From: Paraburkholderia caffeinitolerans
Lineage (GTDB): Bacteria; Pseudomonadota; Gammaproteobacteria; Burkholderiales; Burkholderiaceae
Assembly (NCBI RefSeq): GCF_902859945.1
Contig: NZ_CADIKL010000050.1
Span: forward strand, 1-55,170
DNA length: 55,170 nucleotides
Direction: 5' to 3'
In this document: one piece after another, positions 8,460 to 16,946 of the stretch
Position numbering within the stretch: position 1 is the stretch's first letter
Layout: every line of letters begins with the position of its first letter
The notes under the pieces: model-generated
Seen by the model: the letters and a program-made list of their open reading frames with translations, nothing else
Database searches by the model: none
Told to the model about the DNA's origin: nothing
Program-made: the position numbers and the translations under genes

Positions 8460-10676
8460 TTAGTCGCCCTTCTTCCGATAATCCGAATACGCGCCGTAAG
8501 CAGCACCACGCTGCGGCACGTCGGTCAGCAACACGCCATCCACCGCAACGCCCGCGCTGGCCAAGTGGCGTGTCGCCTCTCTCAATTCCGCAGCGGAATG
8601 CCGGCCGTGGCGCACCACCATGAGCGTCGCGCCCGCCTCCTTGCCGATCAGCACGGGATCGGTCACTGCAAGCACAGGTGGCGAATCCACGATCACCATG
8701 TCGTAAGCCGCGGCAAGCGACTTGAGTACCATCGCAAAGCGCTCGCGCAGCAGGAGTTCCGAAGGCCGATCAGGTATTGCGCCCGCCATCATGACGTCGA
8801 GGTTAGGTAGCACCTGGCGATGAATGACCTCGGCGGACTCGCACCCTGTCAGCACATCTGAAAGACCCGGTTTGCCGTTGATCGAGAAATAGGAATGCAC
8901 ATCGCCGCGCCGCATATCGGCGTCAATCAGCAGGATGCGCTTGCCTGTCGAAGCAAGCACCGTCGCCAGATTCACGGACACGAACGACTTGCCCACGCCG
9001 GGCCGCGGCCCCGTGATCATGACGATGTTGTTCTCGGGTTTGAGCACGCCAAACTGCAGCGCCGTACGCAGGCTGCGAAGCCCTTCAACCGCGACGTCGT
9101 CCGGGAAGGCTGCCGCCAGCACACCGGGCTTGGACGGATTGCGGCGCACCGACTGCTCAAGCGCAAGTTGCTTGTCGCTATGCGAGATGATCGCGTAGAC
9201 GGGCACCTCCACGGCGCTCTCGATCTCTGCGGGGCTTTCCAGACCGCGATTAAACATCCGGCGCCCGAGCGCCACAACGCAGCCAAGTATTAGGCCCAGC
9301 ACGGCCGCAAGTGGAATCACGAGGAGTTTCTTGGGGCGCACCGGCTTTTCCGGCACGACGGCGAAGTCCACCGTACGCACGTTACCGAGTTGCCCCGCCT
9401 TCAACACGCGCAATTGCTGCGTGCTGTCGAGCAGCTTCATGTAGAGGTCGGTGTTCACCTTCACATCGCGCATGAGGCGCAGTGCCTCTTGCTGCGTCTG
9501 CGGCAGTCCGCTCACCTGATGTTCGTATTGATCCTGGAGTTGGTCCAGTTCTGCGATGCGCGCATCGACAGCCGCAACTGCGGGATGCGAGGGCGTGTAG
9601 CGCTGGACCAACTCGGCGCGTTGTTGCTGCATTTCTGTCAAACGGGACTTCGTCTCCACCACGGCTTGCAGCAAAAGCTTGCCTTGAGCATCGAGATCGA
9701 TGGCGCCGCTCTTCGCGCGAAATGCGTTGTAACGTGCTTCCGACTGATCAAGATCGGCACGCAGTTGAGGCAACTGCTCGCCGAGGAAGTTGAGCATCTG
9801 CTCCGCCTGCGCCGATTTGCGGTCGACGTTGCGCTGCACGTACAGGCTCGCGATCATGTTGATCGTTGCGGTGATGCGCTGGGCGTCCTCGCCATCGAGC
9901 TTGACGCCGATAATGCCCGACTGCTTCGTTTTCTCGGCAATGTCCAGGTTCTTTTGCAGGTCCTCGACTGTCTGTTGGGTCGAATAGCGCTTGAGATCGA
10001 AGCGCGTCCCAGGTCTCGCCACCAGCGAGGCCACCGTCAGCCGTACCGGCCCCTCGGCGACTACGCCGCTTGCCGCTTCGCCCACGCGCGCGCGCAGCAC
10101 CACGCTTCCGTCCGGGTCCATGAGCTCGTAACGTTCAGCGTCGAGCGGGTGCAGTTTGAACTTCTTTTCATACAGCGCCACTGGTACTTCGAACTGCGAA
10201 ACACTGATGCGTTCGCCGCCCCACGCATAGCTCGCCATACCGAGAACGGGCTTCGCCAGACTGGCATCGCCCCCATCCTGCGATCCGCGGGCAATCGCCC
10301 CACCAATCAATGGAAAATAATGCGGTTTCGCACTCACATCCAGATGCAGCCGGGTCACTGTCTCGCCCACGACCATGCGCGAGCGGATCAATTCGATCTC
10401 CGCGTCCGCAGTCGCCTTGTTCTGGAACAGCGATGCAAGGTCGCCGAGCTTGTCGTTGATCGACCCGGTTCCCGAATCGTCATCGACCTGGATGACGGCA
10501 TCCGCGCGATAAACCGGCGCGCCGAGAAAGGCGTATGTCGTACCGAGGAGCAGCACGCATACCGCCACGATGACGATCTGCTGCCAACCTTCGCGAAGGA
10601 CATTAAAAATTTCGGAAAGATCGATTTCGTCGTCATCGGCCTGTTCAGCCGGATGGTTTTGCTTAAGAAGGGTCAT
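8460..10676 (-). CDS. Wzc-type polysaccharide co-polymerase and tyrosine autokinase
   Basis: A 738-residue bacterial tyrosine kinase (PCP-2a) that controls polymer length and export at the inner membrane. Residues 15-60 include the Wzz domain with the first membrane helix (about 33-52). The large periplasmic region follows, with a long coiled coil (about 285-430). The second helix (about 448-470) comes next, then the cytoplasmic kinase. Walker A is GPRPGVGKS, Walker A' is ILLIDADMRRGD, and the Walker B-like segment is MVIVDSPPVL. Only three tyrosines end the protein (Tyr727, Tyr730, Tyr733), a short version of the phosphorylated tail. It starts 3 bases after wzb, the presumed cognate phosphatase. 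The cepacian and Ralstonia EPS I kinases (BceF, EpsB) are the obvious relatives. Confidence 0.93.
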   Translation of the reverse strand: MTLLKQNHPAEQADDDEIDLSEIFNVLREGWQQIVIVAVCVLLLGTTYAFLGAPVYRADAVIQVDDDSGTGSINDKLGDLASLFQNKATADAEIELIRSRMVVGETVTRLHLDVSAKPHYFPLIGGAIARGSQDGGDASLAKPVLGMASYAWGGERISVSQFEVPVALYEKKFKLHPLDAERYELMDPDGSVVLRARVGEAASGVVAEGPVRLTVASLVARPGTRFDLKRYSTQQTVEDLQKNLDIAEKTKQSGIIGVKLDGEDAQRITATINMIASLYVQRNVDRKSAQAEQMLNFLGEQLPQLRADLDQSEARYNAFRAKSGAIDLDAQGKLLLQAVVETKSRLTEMQQQRAELVQRYTPSHPAVAAVDARIAELDQLQDQYEHQVSGLPQTQQEALRLMRDVKVNTDLYMKLLDSTQQLRVLKAGQLGNVRTVDFAVVPEKPVRPKKLLVIPLAAVLGLILGCVVALGRRMFNRGLESPAEIESAVEVPVYAIISHSDKQLALEQSVRRNPSKPGVLAAAFPDDVAVEGLRSLRTALQFGVLKPENNIVMITGPRPGVGKSFVSVNLATVLASTGKRILLIDADMRRGDVHSYFSINGKPGLSDVLTGCESAEVIHRQVLPNLDVMMAGAIPDRPSELLLRERFAMVLKSLAAAYDMVIVDSPPVLAVTDPVLIGKEAGATLMVVRHGRHSAAELREATRHLASAGVAVDGVLLTDVPQRGAAYGAYSDYRKKGD

Positions 10677-10679
10677 GAT

Positions 10680-11120
10680 TCAGTGCGCCATTCCTGCCAG
10701 TACGTCACTCCAATGCGCGACGCCGTGCTCGATCTGCGCGAATGCGAGTTCGAATGCCACGCGATGGCGCTGATACGGGTCGACGACATCGACGCCGTCG
10801 TTCTCGTTGAGCCGATAAACCTTGCCTCGCGCATACGGCCACGCTTGCTCGATCTGCTCACGCTGAGTCCGGGTCATCGTCAGAATGAGATCGGCCGCGC
10901 GTACCTGTTCGTCGGTGAGCGCAGTGGCAACGTGCGTTTCGAGCTGCACGCCGCGCTTACGCGCCATTTCGAGCACCAGCGGATCCGCGCCCTCCCCAAC
11001 CAGCGCATGCGTGCCAGCGGAACTAAAGCCGATATCGGGCAGCGCCTGCGCGAGCATGGCGCAGGCCAACGGACTGCGGCAGATGTTGCCTTCGCAAACC
11101 ACCAGAACGCGATCGATCAT
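10680..11120 (-). CDS. Low-molecular-weight protein tyrosine phosphatase (Wzb-like)
   Basis: A 146-residue cytoplasmic phosphatase expected to dephosphorylate the tyrosine tail of the neighbouring Wzc-like kinase and so permit cycling of polymer synthesis. The P-loop CEGNICRS at residues 9-16 carries the nucleophile Cys9 and Arg15. The general acid is Asp114 in DPYQRH. Length and motif spacing match the family. The start ATG overlaps the stop of the wza-like gene by four bases (ATGA, 11117-11120), and its own stop is three bases before the kinase start, so translation of the three genes is probably coupled. Confidence 0.93.
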   Translation of the reverse strand: MIDRVLVVCEGNICRSPLACAMLAQALPDIGFSSAGTHALVGEGADPLVLEMARKRGVQLETHVATALTDEQVRAADLILTMTRTQREQIEQAWPYARGKVYRLNENDGVDVVDPYQRHRVAFELAFAQIEHGVAHWSDVLAGMAH

Positions 11121-12313
11121 TTGGCCACCAACCCAGCAGTCAAGCCCGCGTTAATGGCCGGAATCAACAGCGTCAACACGCGGTTGAAGCGAACAAGACC
11201 GTTGCCGTCGACGTACACGACGTCCTTGGGCTGCAGATCGAATTCCTTGGCGACCAGCATGGCCACCGGCGAGCGTCCGTCGAGGTGGAAGACCTCGGGC
11301 GTGCCGCTGAGCGACCCACGAATCACAAACATTTGTGCTGCATCGGCTGTCGACGAATTGACGCTGCCTGCCTGTGCAATAGCATCTGCCAGCGTGATGC
11401 GCCCCGTGCGGCGCGGGATGGCCGAGATCGGCTTGTTGACTTCGCCCATGACGTAGACGTCGTTTTCGTCGCGTGCGATCACACGCAGCAGATCGCCTGG
11501 CTGGAGATAGAGCTTCGAAGGACTCACGCCGCCGGCCAGCATTTGCGTCATATTGATACGGTGCGAAGTGCCGCCGCGCACGAGCACGAGATCGCTCTGA
11601 TCAGCCGTATCGGCGAAGCCGCCGGCGCGCGACACGGCTTCGTACAACGACATCGGGACGTCGTTCACCGCCACCACGCCCGGACTGCGCACTTCGCCGT
11701 CGACGTACACCTCATGGGCACGATAGGACGCCATGCGCACCGTCACCTGCGGCTTGACGAAGTAGCGCCCGAGCGCAGCGCTCAAGCGGCGCTGCACTTC
11801 CTCGGTGCGCAGTCCGGCAACGCGCATCGTTCCCGCATAGGGAAACGTCAGTTCGCCAGCCTGATCCACCACGAAACCCGAAGACGGGTCGCCGGCCCGC
11901 GTTGATGCCTGCACCTGGGCTGAGCCGGTGGCAGCCGCGAGTTCAGGGTGGTCCCACACCACGATCTGCAGCACGTCGCCCGGGCCGATGCTATAAGGCT
12001 GCGGCACAGCGGAAAGCAACTTGACCTGAGCCTGCTGCCTGGCGCGGCGCTCTTCATGAATGCGCCGCACTAGTGCCACGTCCATTTCGGTGATGGCGAT
12101 CTCGGGGGTCGCACGGGTTGCGTCAGCAACCTGTTTCGCCTTCGAACCACCCTCGGCAGCAGTGGACGAAGCGTCGGTCGGCATAGCATTCACCGGCTGC
12201 AAGTAGGTAGTCTCCATGCGCATGCCCGGTGCCACCCCGCACGCGGCCAACACTGAACACATCGCAACAGCGACGCTCACCCGGGAGACCGGAATGGTTC
12301 TAGCGCGACACAT
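11117..12313 (-). CDS. Wza-like outer-membrane polysaccharide export lipoprotein
   Basis: Forms the outer-membrane export channel for the polymer and partners with the Wzc-like kinase. About 398 residues. The start at 12313 gives a lipoprotein signal peptide with lipobox LAAC and lipidated Cys25. The Poly_export domain follows, with YSIGPGDVLQIVVWDHPEL, then SLBB-like beta-grasp domains around EVYVDGEVRSPGVVAVND and DVYVMGEVNKPISAIPRRTG. The frame is open far upstream into the priming transferase gene, but that part is out-of-frame shadow. GAGG lies just before the chosen ATG, with short spacing, and a GTG at 12358 is a possible alternative. It follows the priming transferase by about 60 bases and overlaps wzb by four. 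Confidence 0.9.
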   Translation of the reverse strand: MCRARTIPVSRVSVAVAMCSVLAACGVAPGMRMETTYLQPVNAMPTDASSTAAEGGSKAKQVADATRATPEIAITEMDVALVRRIHEERRARQQAQVKLLSAVPQPYSIGPGDVLQIVVWDHPELAAATGSAQVQASTRAGDPSSGFVVDQAGELTFPYAGTMRVAGLRTEEVQRRLSAALGRYFVKPQVTVRMASYRAHEVYVDGEVRSPGVVAVNDVPMSLYEAVSRAGGFADTADQSDLVLVRGGTSHRINMTQMLAGGVSPSKLYLQPGDLLRVIARDENDVYVMGEVNKPISAIPRRTGRITLADAIAQAGSVNSSTADAAQMFVIRGSLSGTPEVFHLDGRSPVAMLVAKEFDLQPKDVVYVDGNGLVRFNRVLTLLIPAINAGLTAGLVAK

Positions 12314-12375
12314 GCCTCGGTGCGCGGGAGCCGACAGCTTTTTCAATCGTTTCAACACTTCAGCGTTCCAGCCAA

Positions 12376-13785
12376 TCAATAAGCATTGCGATGAACCAGT
12401 CCCTTGTAGATCGTCGCGAAGACGATCTTCATGTCGAGCCAGAAGGACCAGTTGCTGAGGTAATACAGATCGTGCTCGACGCGGCCCCGCATCTTTTCGA
12501 TGCGATCGGTTTCGCCGCGAAATCCGTTCACTTGCGCCCAGCCCGTAATACCGGGCTTGATGCGATAGCGATGGATATAGTTGTCCACGATGTCCTGATA
12601 AAGCGTGTCGTGCTCGATGGCGTGAGGCCGTGGACCGACGACGGACATCTCGCCGCGCAGCACGTTGAGGAACTGCGGCAGTTCGTCGAGACTCGTGCGA
12701 CGCAGGAATGCGCCCACGCGCGTGATGCGCGGGTCGCCGCGCTTCGCCTGCTCGACTACGCCGAGGGTCTGGGCGTGCAGGCGCATGCTGCGGAATTTGT
12801 AGATGTTGAAAACCTTGCCGTTGGCGCCCTTGCGCCGTTGTGTGAAAAGCACCGGGCCGCGTGAACTTGACTTCACTGCAATTGCAATGGCGAGCAGCAG
12901 CGGCGAGATCACGAGCAACACGAAGCAGGCGAACAGACGGTCGAAGACTTCTTTTTGCACGAGCGCCTCCGCCGAGATCGGAGAGCCAACGAGATTGATT
13001 GCCGGCGTGCCGCCGAGATTCACCATCTCGCCTTCGAAGAGCGCCAGATTGCTGACGTCTGGAATAAAGCGAATGTTGATCAGGTCGTTGCGGAAGAGCT
13101 CGGTGAACTCGAGAATAGTTCGCTCTTCGGAAAGCGGCAGCGCGAGCCAAAGCTCGTCGATGCCGTAGCGGCGCACATAAGACGCGAAGCCTTCCCGGTC
13201 CCGAAACGCCGGCACGCTGCCGGGCGGCTCGCCGAGATCCGGGCCGGAGTCGAATATGGTGGCCACGTGATAATCCGAATCGGGCGTCGTGTCGACCTTG
13301 TGCAACAAATGACGACAGTGCATGCCGCTGCCGACGATCGCGACGCTTCGGTAGCTTGCGGCCTGATCCGCCCGGTGCAAGCTGAATGCGGAATCCAGCA
13401 ACCGGCACGCGATGAGCCCAAGACCGGAGACCAGCGCCCACTCGGAAAACCACGCGAGTGCGGGATGGTACGGCCGATGCATCACGGTGGCGACCAATGT
13501 GGTGCCTGCGAGCGTGAAGAGCCATACGATGCCGGGCACGCAAACGCAACGCCAGAACAGGTGCGTGCGCGCAGTGCGGTACAGCCCGAAGAGGGGAAAC
13601 ACCAGCAATGCGGCTAGCAGCGTGAACGCAACGAGAGCGCTGTCATATCCGGCGTGCCCTGGCATACCTTCGCCGGACACCGTGATCTGCGCCCCCACTG
13701 CGATGACCAGCATGTCAAGCAGGCGAGCCCCAAGGCTGCTGTGGGTGGACGGTGCTCCAGCCTCGGTTTGAATAGGCAAGTTCAT
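12376..13785 (-). CDS. Undecaprenyl-phosphate sugar phosphotransferase (WcaJ-like), priming enzyme
   Basis: Starts the repeat unit by moving a sugar-1-phosphate, usually glucose, onto undecaprenyl phosphate at the inner membrane. The protein has 469 residues. The first half has four membrane helices (within about 20-125) and a CoA-binding-like Rossmann domain (about 140-265, SVAIVGSGMHCRHLL). A membrane-anchoring helix follows near 282-298, and then the bacterial sugar transferase domain with KSSSRGPVLF, NIYKFRSM, DELPQFLNVLRGEMSVVGPRP and RYRIKPGITGWAQVNGFRG. This is the first gene of the operon: AAGGAA lies 7-12 bases before the ATG at 13785, and a long AT-rich gap lies upstream. BceB of the cepacian cluster is a likely relative. 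Glucose as substrate is inferred. Confidence 0.92.
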   Translation of the reverse strand: MNLPIQTEAGAPSTHSSLGARLLDMLVIAVGAQITVSGEGMPGHAGYDSALVAFTLLAALLVFPLFGLYRTARTHLFWRCVCVPGIVWLFTLAGTTLVATVMHRPYHPALAWFSEWALVSGLGLIACRLLDSAFSLHRADQAASYRSVAIVGSGMHCRHLLHKVDTTPDSDYHVATIFDSGPDLGEPPGSVPAFRDREGFASYVRRYGIDELWLALPLSEERTILEFTELFRNDLINIRFIPDVSNLALFEGEMVNLGGTPAINLVGSPISAEALVQKEVFDRLFACFVLLVISPLLLAIAIAVKSSSRGPVLFTQRRKGANGKVFNIYKFRSMRLHAQTLGVVEQAKRGDPRITRVGAFLRRTSLDELPQFLNVLRGEMSVVGPRPHAIEHDTLYQDIVDNYIHRYRIKPGITGWAQVNGFRGETDRIEKMRGRVEHDLYYLSNWSFWLDMKIVFATIYKGLVHRNAY

Positions 13786-14523
13786 CGCATTTCCTTCGAA
13801 TGTTCGTGTTCCCGCGCGATAGCGCCTGCGCGGCTGCTTGGGAGGCCGGGTGCTGCCGATTGGTGGCCAGAAGCAGACGGATCATTCGATAAGGTTCCAG
13901 CCACACGGTGAACCCGAATATGCATAGAACATAGGACTGCCTGGTTGAAGGAAAGCCTGCATTTTGTGAATCGCTCTCAGAGAATTCTGGGTACTCGCGC
14001 GTTGCAAGGAATTCGATTTCCACAAGCTTCCGAAGACGGCGTCTTCGCCGACTTCACACGCGAGATACTTCCCCAGAATTGTTTTGTAGTTAGTTAATAT
14101 CCGAGGGACAGAGTCTCGTCTGCCGAGCTATTCTCGTATATAGGAATGCTCCGAATTGGTCTCGCGAAGTAACGCCTGGACACCGTGAAGGTGTCTTGAA
14201 ATACGTCTCACATCCTATCCAGCGGCTTTAGGCACAGATGTTCGCCATCTTTAAATTAGGATGGGAAAATAAATGTATCGAATTGTATCCGGCAAGATGG
14301 AAAGCTAAAAATGCGTCGATGTTTTAGCGATGCCTATCGATCAATCGAATGTATTCACCGAATAACATCCGAATTTTCATTCAATCGATGAGGGTATTTT
14401 CAAATTTGTTTAAATTGCGCTTTACTTCTCTTTTTATTGTCAAGCGCCCTACCGATTTACAACTTATTCCAACAAATATGATAGCGACGTCAGAATAACC
14501 TGACGTCGCCGTGCGAAAAAGTT
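13786..14523 (-). promoter_or_regulatory. AT-rich 738-base leader and control region of the exopolysaccharide operon
   Basis: No supportable gene lies here. The stretch is much richer in A and T than its neighbours. It holds three small dyads: CGAAGAC/GTCTTCG (14031-14037 and 14041-14047, 3-base loop), GACACC/GGTGTC (14179-14184 and 14190-14195) and the gloA terminator at its far end. The octamer TCAATCGA occurs at 14341 and again at 14381, exactly 40 bases apart. On the minus strand, a TTGACA (14438-14443) and a TACAAT (14282-14287) could be promoter elements, but I found no well-spaced pair. I did not see a JUMPstart/ops element. A promoter for the operon must lie here or very close; its position is not resolved. 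Confidence 0.5.
14484..14509 (-). terminator. Intrinsic terminator-like hairpin after gloA
   Basis: A perfect ten-base inverted repeat, GCGACGTCAG and CTGACGTCGC, with a six-base loop, starts 15 bases after the gloA stop codon. On the minus strand it is followed by a U-rich but interrupted stretch (TATCATATTTGTT). It probably ends gloA transcription and separates it from the exopolysaccharide operon downstream. Confidence 0.65.
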
Positions 14524-14907
14524 TTACTTCTTCTGGATAAACTCGATCTTGTATCCGTCCGGATCGGTCACGAATGCGATCACCGTCGTCCCGTGCTTCA
14601 TCGGCCCGGCCTCGCGCACTACCGTGCCACCCTGTGCCTTGATCTTCTCGCAGGCGGCGTAGGCATCGGCCACCTCCACCGCCAGGTGGCCAAAACCCGT
14701 GCCCAAATCATACGAGGGCGTATCCCAGTTATGGGTGAGCTCGATCACCGTGCCATCGCGTTCATCGGTGTAGCCGACGAACGCGAGCGTGAACTTGCCT
14801 TCGGGAAAGTCTTCGCGGCGCAGCAGTTTCATGCCGAGCAATTCGGTATAGAAATTGATCGAGCGGTCCAGGTCGCCAACCCGGATCATCGTGTGCAGAA
14901 GGCGCAT
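14524..14907 (-). CDS. gloA: Lactoylglutathione lyase (glyoxalase I)
   Basis: Isomerises the hemithioacetal of methylglyoxal and glutathione to S-lactoylglutathione in the cytoplasm. The 127-residue protein has two glyoxalase beta-alpha-beta-beta-beta modules. All four metal ligands are at the same numbers as in the E. coli enzyme: His5, Glu56, His74 and Glu122, in MRLLHTM, VIELTHNW, GFGHLAVEV and YKIEFIQ. That agreement also fixes the start at 14907, although the frame is open to 15021. The absence of the extra segments of the eukaryotic zinc enzyme suggests the nickel-type bacterial class. It is divergent from the reductase gene at 15090. Confidence 0.96.
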   Translation of the reverse strand: MRLLHTMIRVGDLDRSINFYTELLGMKLLRREDFPEGKFTLAFVGYTDERDGTVIELTHNWDTPSYDLGTGFGHLAVEVADAYAACEKIKAQGGTVVREAGPMKHGTTVIAFVTDPDGYKIEFIQKK

Positions 14908-15089
14908 CGTGTACTCCGTATTGCCATCGTCGAAAACGCGACTGTACCAAAATCGCGCCGGCCCTGCCGACGCCGGCCGCGCCAGGCAAGCCGTACCGAT
15001 TTGCTCTAGCATGGACGCCATCTCAAAGCGGCCGGGGGCGACGCAACCCGGCCAGCATTGCCGACAACAAGCGAAGCAAAGGAGCCGAC

Positions 15090-16043
15090 ATGCGGATTCT
15101 GGTGGTGGGTGCAGGCGCGACAGGCGGTTATTTCGGTGGGCGGCTCGCCGCCGCGGGGCGCGATGTGACGTTTCTGGTGCGCGAGGCGCGCGCTGCGCAG
15201 TTGCGCAAGGACGGCCTTGTGATCCGCAGCCCGCATGCCGGCGATCTCACGCTGCGCGATCCAAAGACCGTGACACGCGAGGCGCTCGAGTCGCCGGGCA
15301 CTCAGCCGTTCGATGTCGTGCTGCTGAGCTGCAAGGCCTACGATCTCGACAACGCCATCGACTCGTTCGCAGCGGCCGTCGGGCCCCACACCGCCATCCT
15401 TCCATTACTCAACGGAATGGGGCATCTGGAGTTGTTGCAGGCGCGCTTCGGCACGCAGGCCGTACTCGGCGGCGTCTGCCTGATCGCCTCCACGCTCAAC
15501 GACAAGCGCGAGATCGTGCATCTGAACGACGCACAGGCCATCTCGTTCGGCGAGCTCGGCACTGGCGTCTCGCCACGCGTGGAAGCCATTGCCAGCACCT
15601 TCGGCAATGCCGGCTTCAATGTGAAGGCCAGCGAGAACATCCTGCAGGAAATGTGGGAAAAGTGGGTGTTCCTCGCAACGCTCGCGGGCAGTACATGCCT
15701 GTTTCGCGCGCCGGTGGGTGTCATCGTCGCGACGCCGGACGGTGCGGCCACCATCGAGCGCCTTTTCACCGAGTGCCGCGCGGTGGCCGCCGAACATGGG
15801 CACGCCGTGCGTGAGAGCTTCCTCGAGCGCTCGCGCGCCATGCTGTTCGCTGCCGGCTCGACGCTCACGGCTTCGATGATGCGCGACGTACAGAACGGCT
15901 CGCGCATCGAGGCCGATCACATTCTCGGCGACCTGATCCGTCGCGGTAGCGCGGCGCCACGCGCATCGAGCGAGCTTTCGGTGCTGCGGATCGTCTACAG
16001 CCTGCTCAAGGCATACGAGGCGCAACGCGCCGAAGCGGGTTGA
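15090..16043 (+). CDS. 2-dehydropantoate 2-reductase family protein (ApbA/PanE-like)
   Basis: An NADPH-dependent ketopantoate reductase-like enzyme of 317 residues, possibly acting in pantothenate synthesis. The N-terminal nucleotide-binding motif is VVGAGATGGYFGG (about residues 5-17). The middle has LLSCKAYDLDNAI and the hinge ILPLLNGMGHLE. The second domain carries the catalytic Lys in QEMWEKWVFLATLAGSTCLF and the SMMRDVQNGSRIEADHILGDL block. It stands alone, divergent from gloA and convergent with rsmA, and no other pantothenate gene is nearby. Burkholderia genomes usually carry several paralogues, so this may not be the main biosynthetic PanE. Confidence 0.85.
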   Translation: MRILVVGAGATGGYFGGRLAAAGRDVTFLVREARAAQLRKDGLVIRSPHAGDLTLRDPKTVTREALESPGTQPFDVVLLSCKAYDLDNAIDSFAAAVGPHTAILPLLNGMGHLELLQARFGTQAVLGGVCLIASTLNDKREIVHLNDAQAISFGELGTGVSPRVEAIASTFGNAGFNVKASENILQEMWEKWVFLATLAGSTCLFRAPVGVIVATPDGAATIERLFTECRAVAAEHGHAVRESFLERSRAMLFAAGSTLTASMMRDVQNGSRIEADHILGDLIRRGSAAPRASSELSVLRIVYSLLKAYEAQRAEAG

Positions 16044-16083
16044 CGCCTTCAAAGAAAGGGACGGCGCCCGCTTACTCGTCCTC

Positions 16084-16932
16084 TTACGCCGCCGGTGCGT
16101 TGCCCGATGACGCCTGCGCGGCCTCGACGGCCTGGGCAACGCGCACGTACTCATCCACCGGCACGTCTTCCGCGCGGCGCGCGAGGTCGAAGCCGAGCGC
16201 TTCGAAATCCACCCGCTCGCGGTAGTCGCCAAGCGTGTTGCGCAGCATCTTGCGCCGCTGCGAGAAGGCCGCCGTCACGAGCTCGCCGAGAATCGCCGCA
16301 TCCACTTTCGGCAATTCGTGCGGCGCGTACGGGATCATGCGCACGATCGCCGAATCCACCTTCGGCGGCGGCTGGAACGACTCGGGCGGCACGTCGAGCA
16401 TCTTGTCCATCACGTAGCGATACTGAAGCATCACCGTGAGGCGGCTGAACGCCTTGCTGCCGGGCTCCGCCACCATGCGCTCGACGACTTCGTTCTGCAG
16501 CATGAAGTGCTGATCGATCACACGCTCCGCGAAGGTCGCGAGATGGAACAGCAGCGGGCTCGAAATGTTGTACGGCAGGTTGCCGACGATGCGCAGCGTG
16601 GGTTTCTCCCCCGGCGCCGCGAGCGAGCCGAAATCGAACGCCAGCGCATCGCCCGCATGCAGTTCGAGCAGCGGCCCGAACTTTTTGGTGAGACGCGCGA
16701 TCAGGTCACGGTCGAGCTCGACCGCGTGCAGCGGCACTTCGGGTGTGGCGAGGCGCTCGATCAGCGGTTCGGTGAGCGCGCCGAGGCCTGGCCCGATTTC
16801 GACCATGCGTTCGCCGCGCTGCGGGCGAATGACGTCGACGATCGAGTCGATCACGCCCGTGTCGACGAGGAAGTTCTGGCCGAAGCGCTTGCGCGCGAAG
16901 TGGCCCTGGTGCTGTCTGCTGCTATTGGACAT
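16084..16932 (-). CDS. rsmA: 16S rRNA (adenine1518-N6/adenine1519-N6)-dimethyltransferase
   Basis: Dimethylates two adjacent adenines in the 3' terminal helix of 16S rRNA during small-subunit assembly. The protein has 282 residues. The start MSNSSRQHQGHFARKRFGQNFL is the typical KsgA N-terminus. The SAM site is VEIGPGLGALTEPL, the acidic end of the next strand is HAVELDRDL, and the catalytic motif is NLPYNISSPLL. The C-terminal helical domain has AFSQRRKMLRNTL. The frame is open upstream to 17166, but that part is shadow of pdxA, so I use the ATG at 16932. It follows pdxA by 14 bases in the classical lptD-surA-pdxA-rsmA order. Confidence 0.96.
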   Translation of the reverse strand: MSNSSRQHQGHFARKRFGQNFLVDTGVIDSIVDVIRPQRGERMVEIGPGLGALTEPLIERLATPEVPLHAVELDRDLIARLTKKFGPLLELHAGDALAFDFGSLAAPGEKPTLRIVGNLPYNISSPLLFHLATFAERVIDQHFMLQNEVVERMVAEPGSKAFSRLTVMLQYRYVMDKMLDVPPESFQPPPKVDSAIVRMIPYAPHELPKVDAAILGELVTAAFSQRRKMLRNTLGDYRERVDFEALGFDLARRAEDVPVDEYVRVAQAVEAAQASSGNAPAA

Positions 16933-16946
16933 CTTAGTCAGGTCAA

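Noticed and set aside
9390..11456. A 688-codon plus-strand frame opposite wzc, wzb and wza
   Set aside because: Crosses three real genes on the other strand and shows only antisense composition.
13715..14023. A 102-codon minus-strand frame upstream of the priming transferase
   Set aside because: It overlaps the start of that gene in another frame, and the protein has no family resemblance; a leader peptide role cannot be supported.
13786..14523. Search for a JUMPstart/ops element before the exopolysaccharide operon
   Set aside because: The GGCGGTAGCGT-type core was not seen on the minus strand, so RfaH-type control is not claimed.
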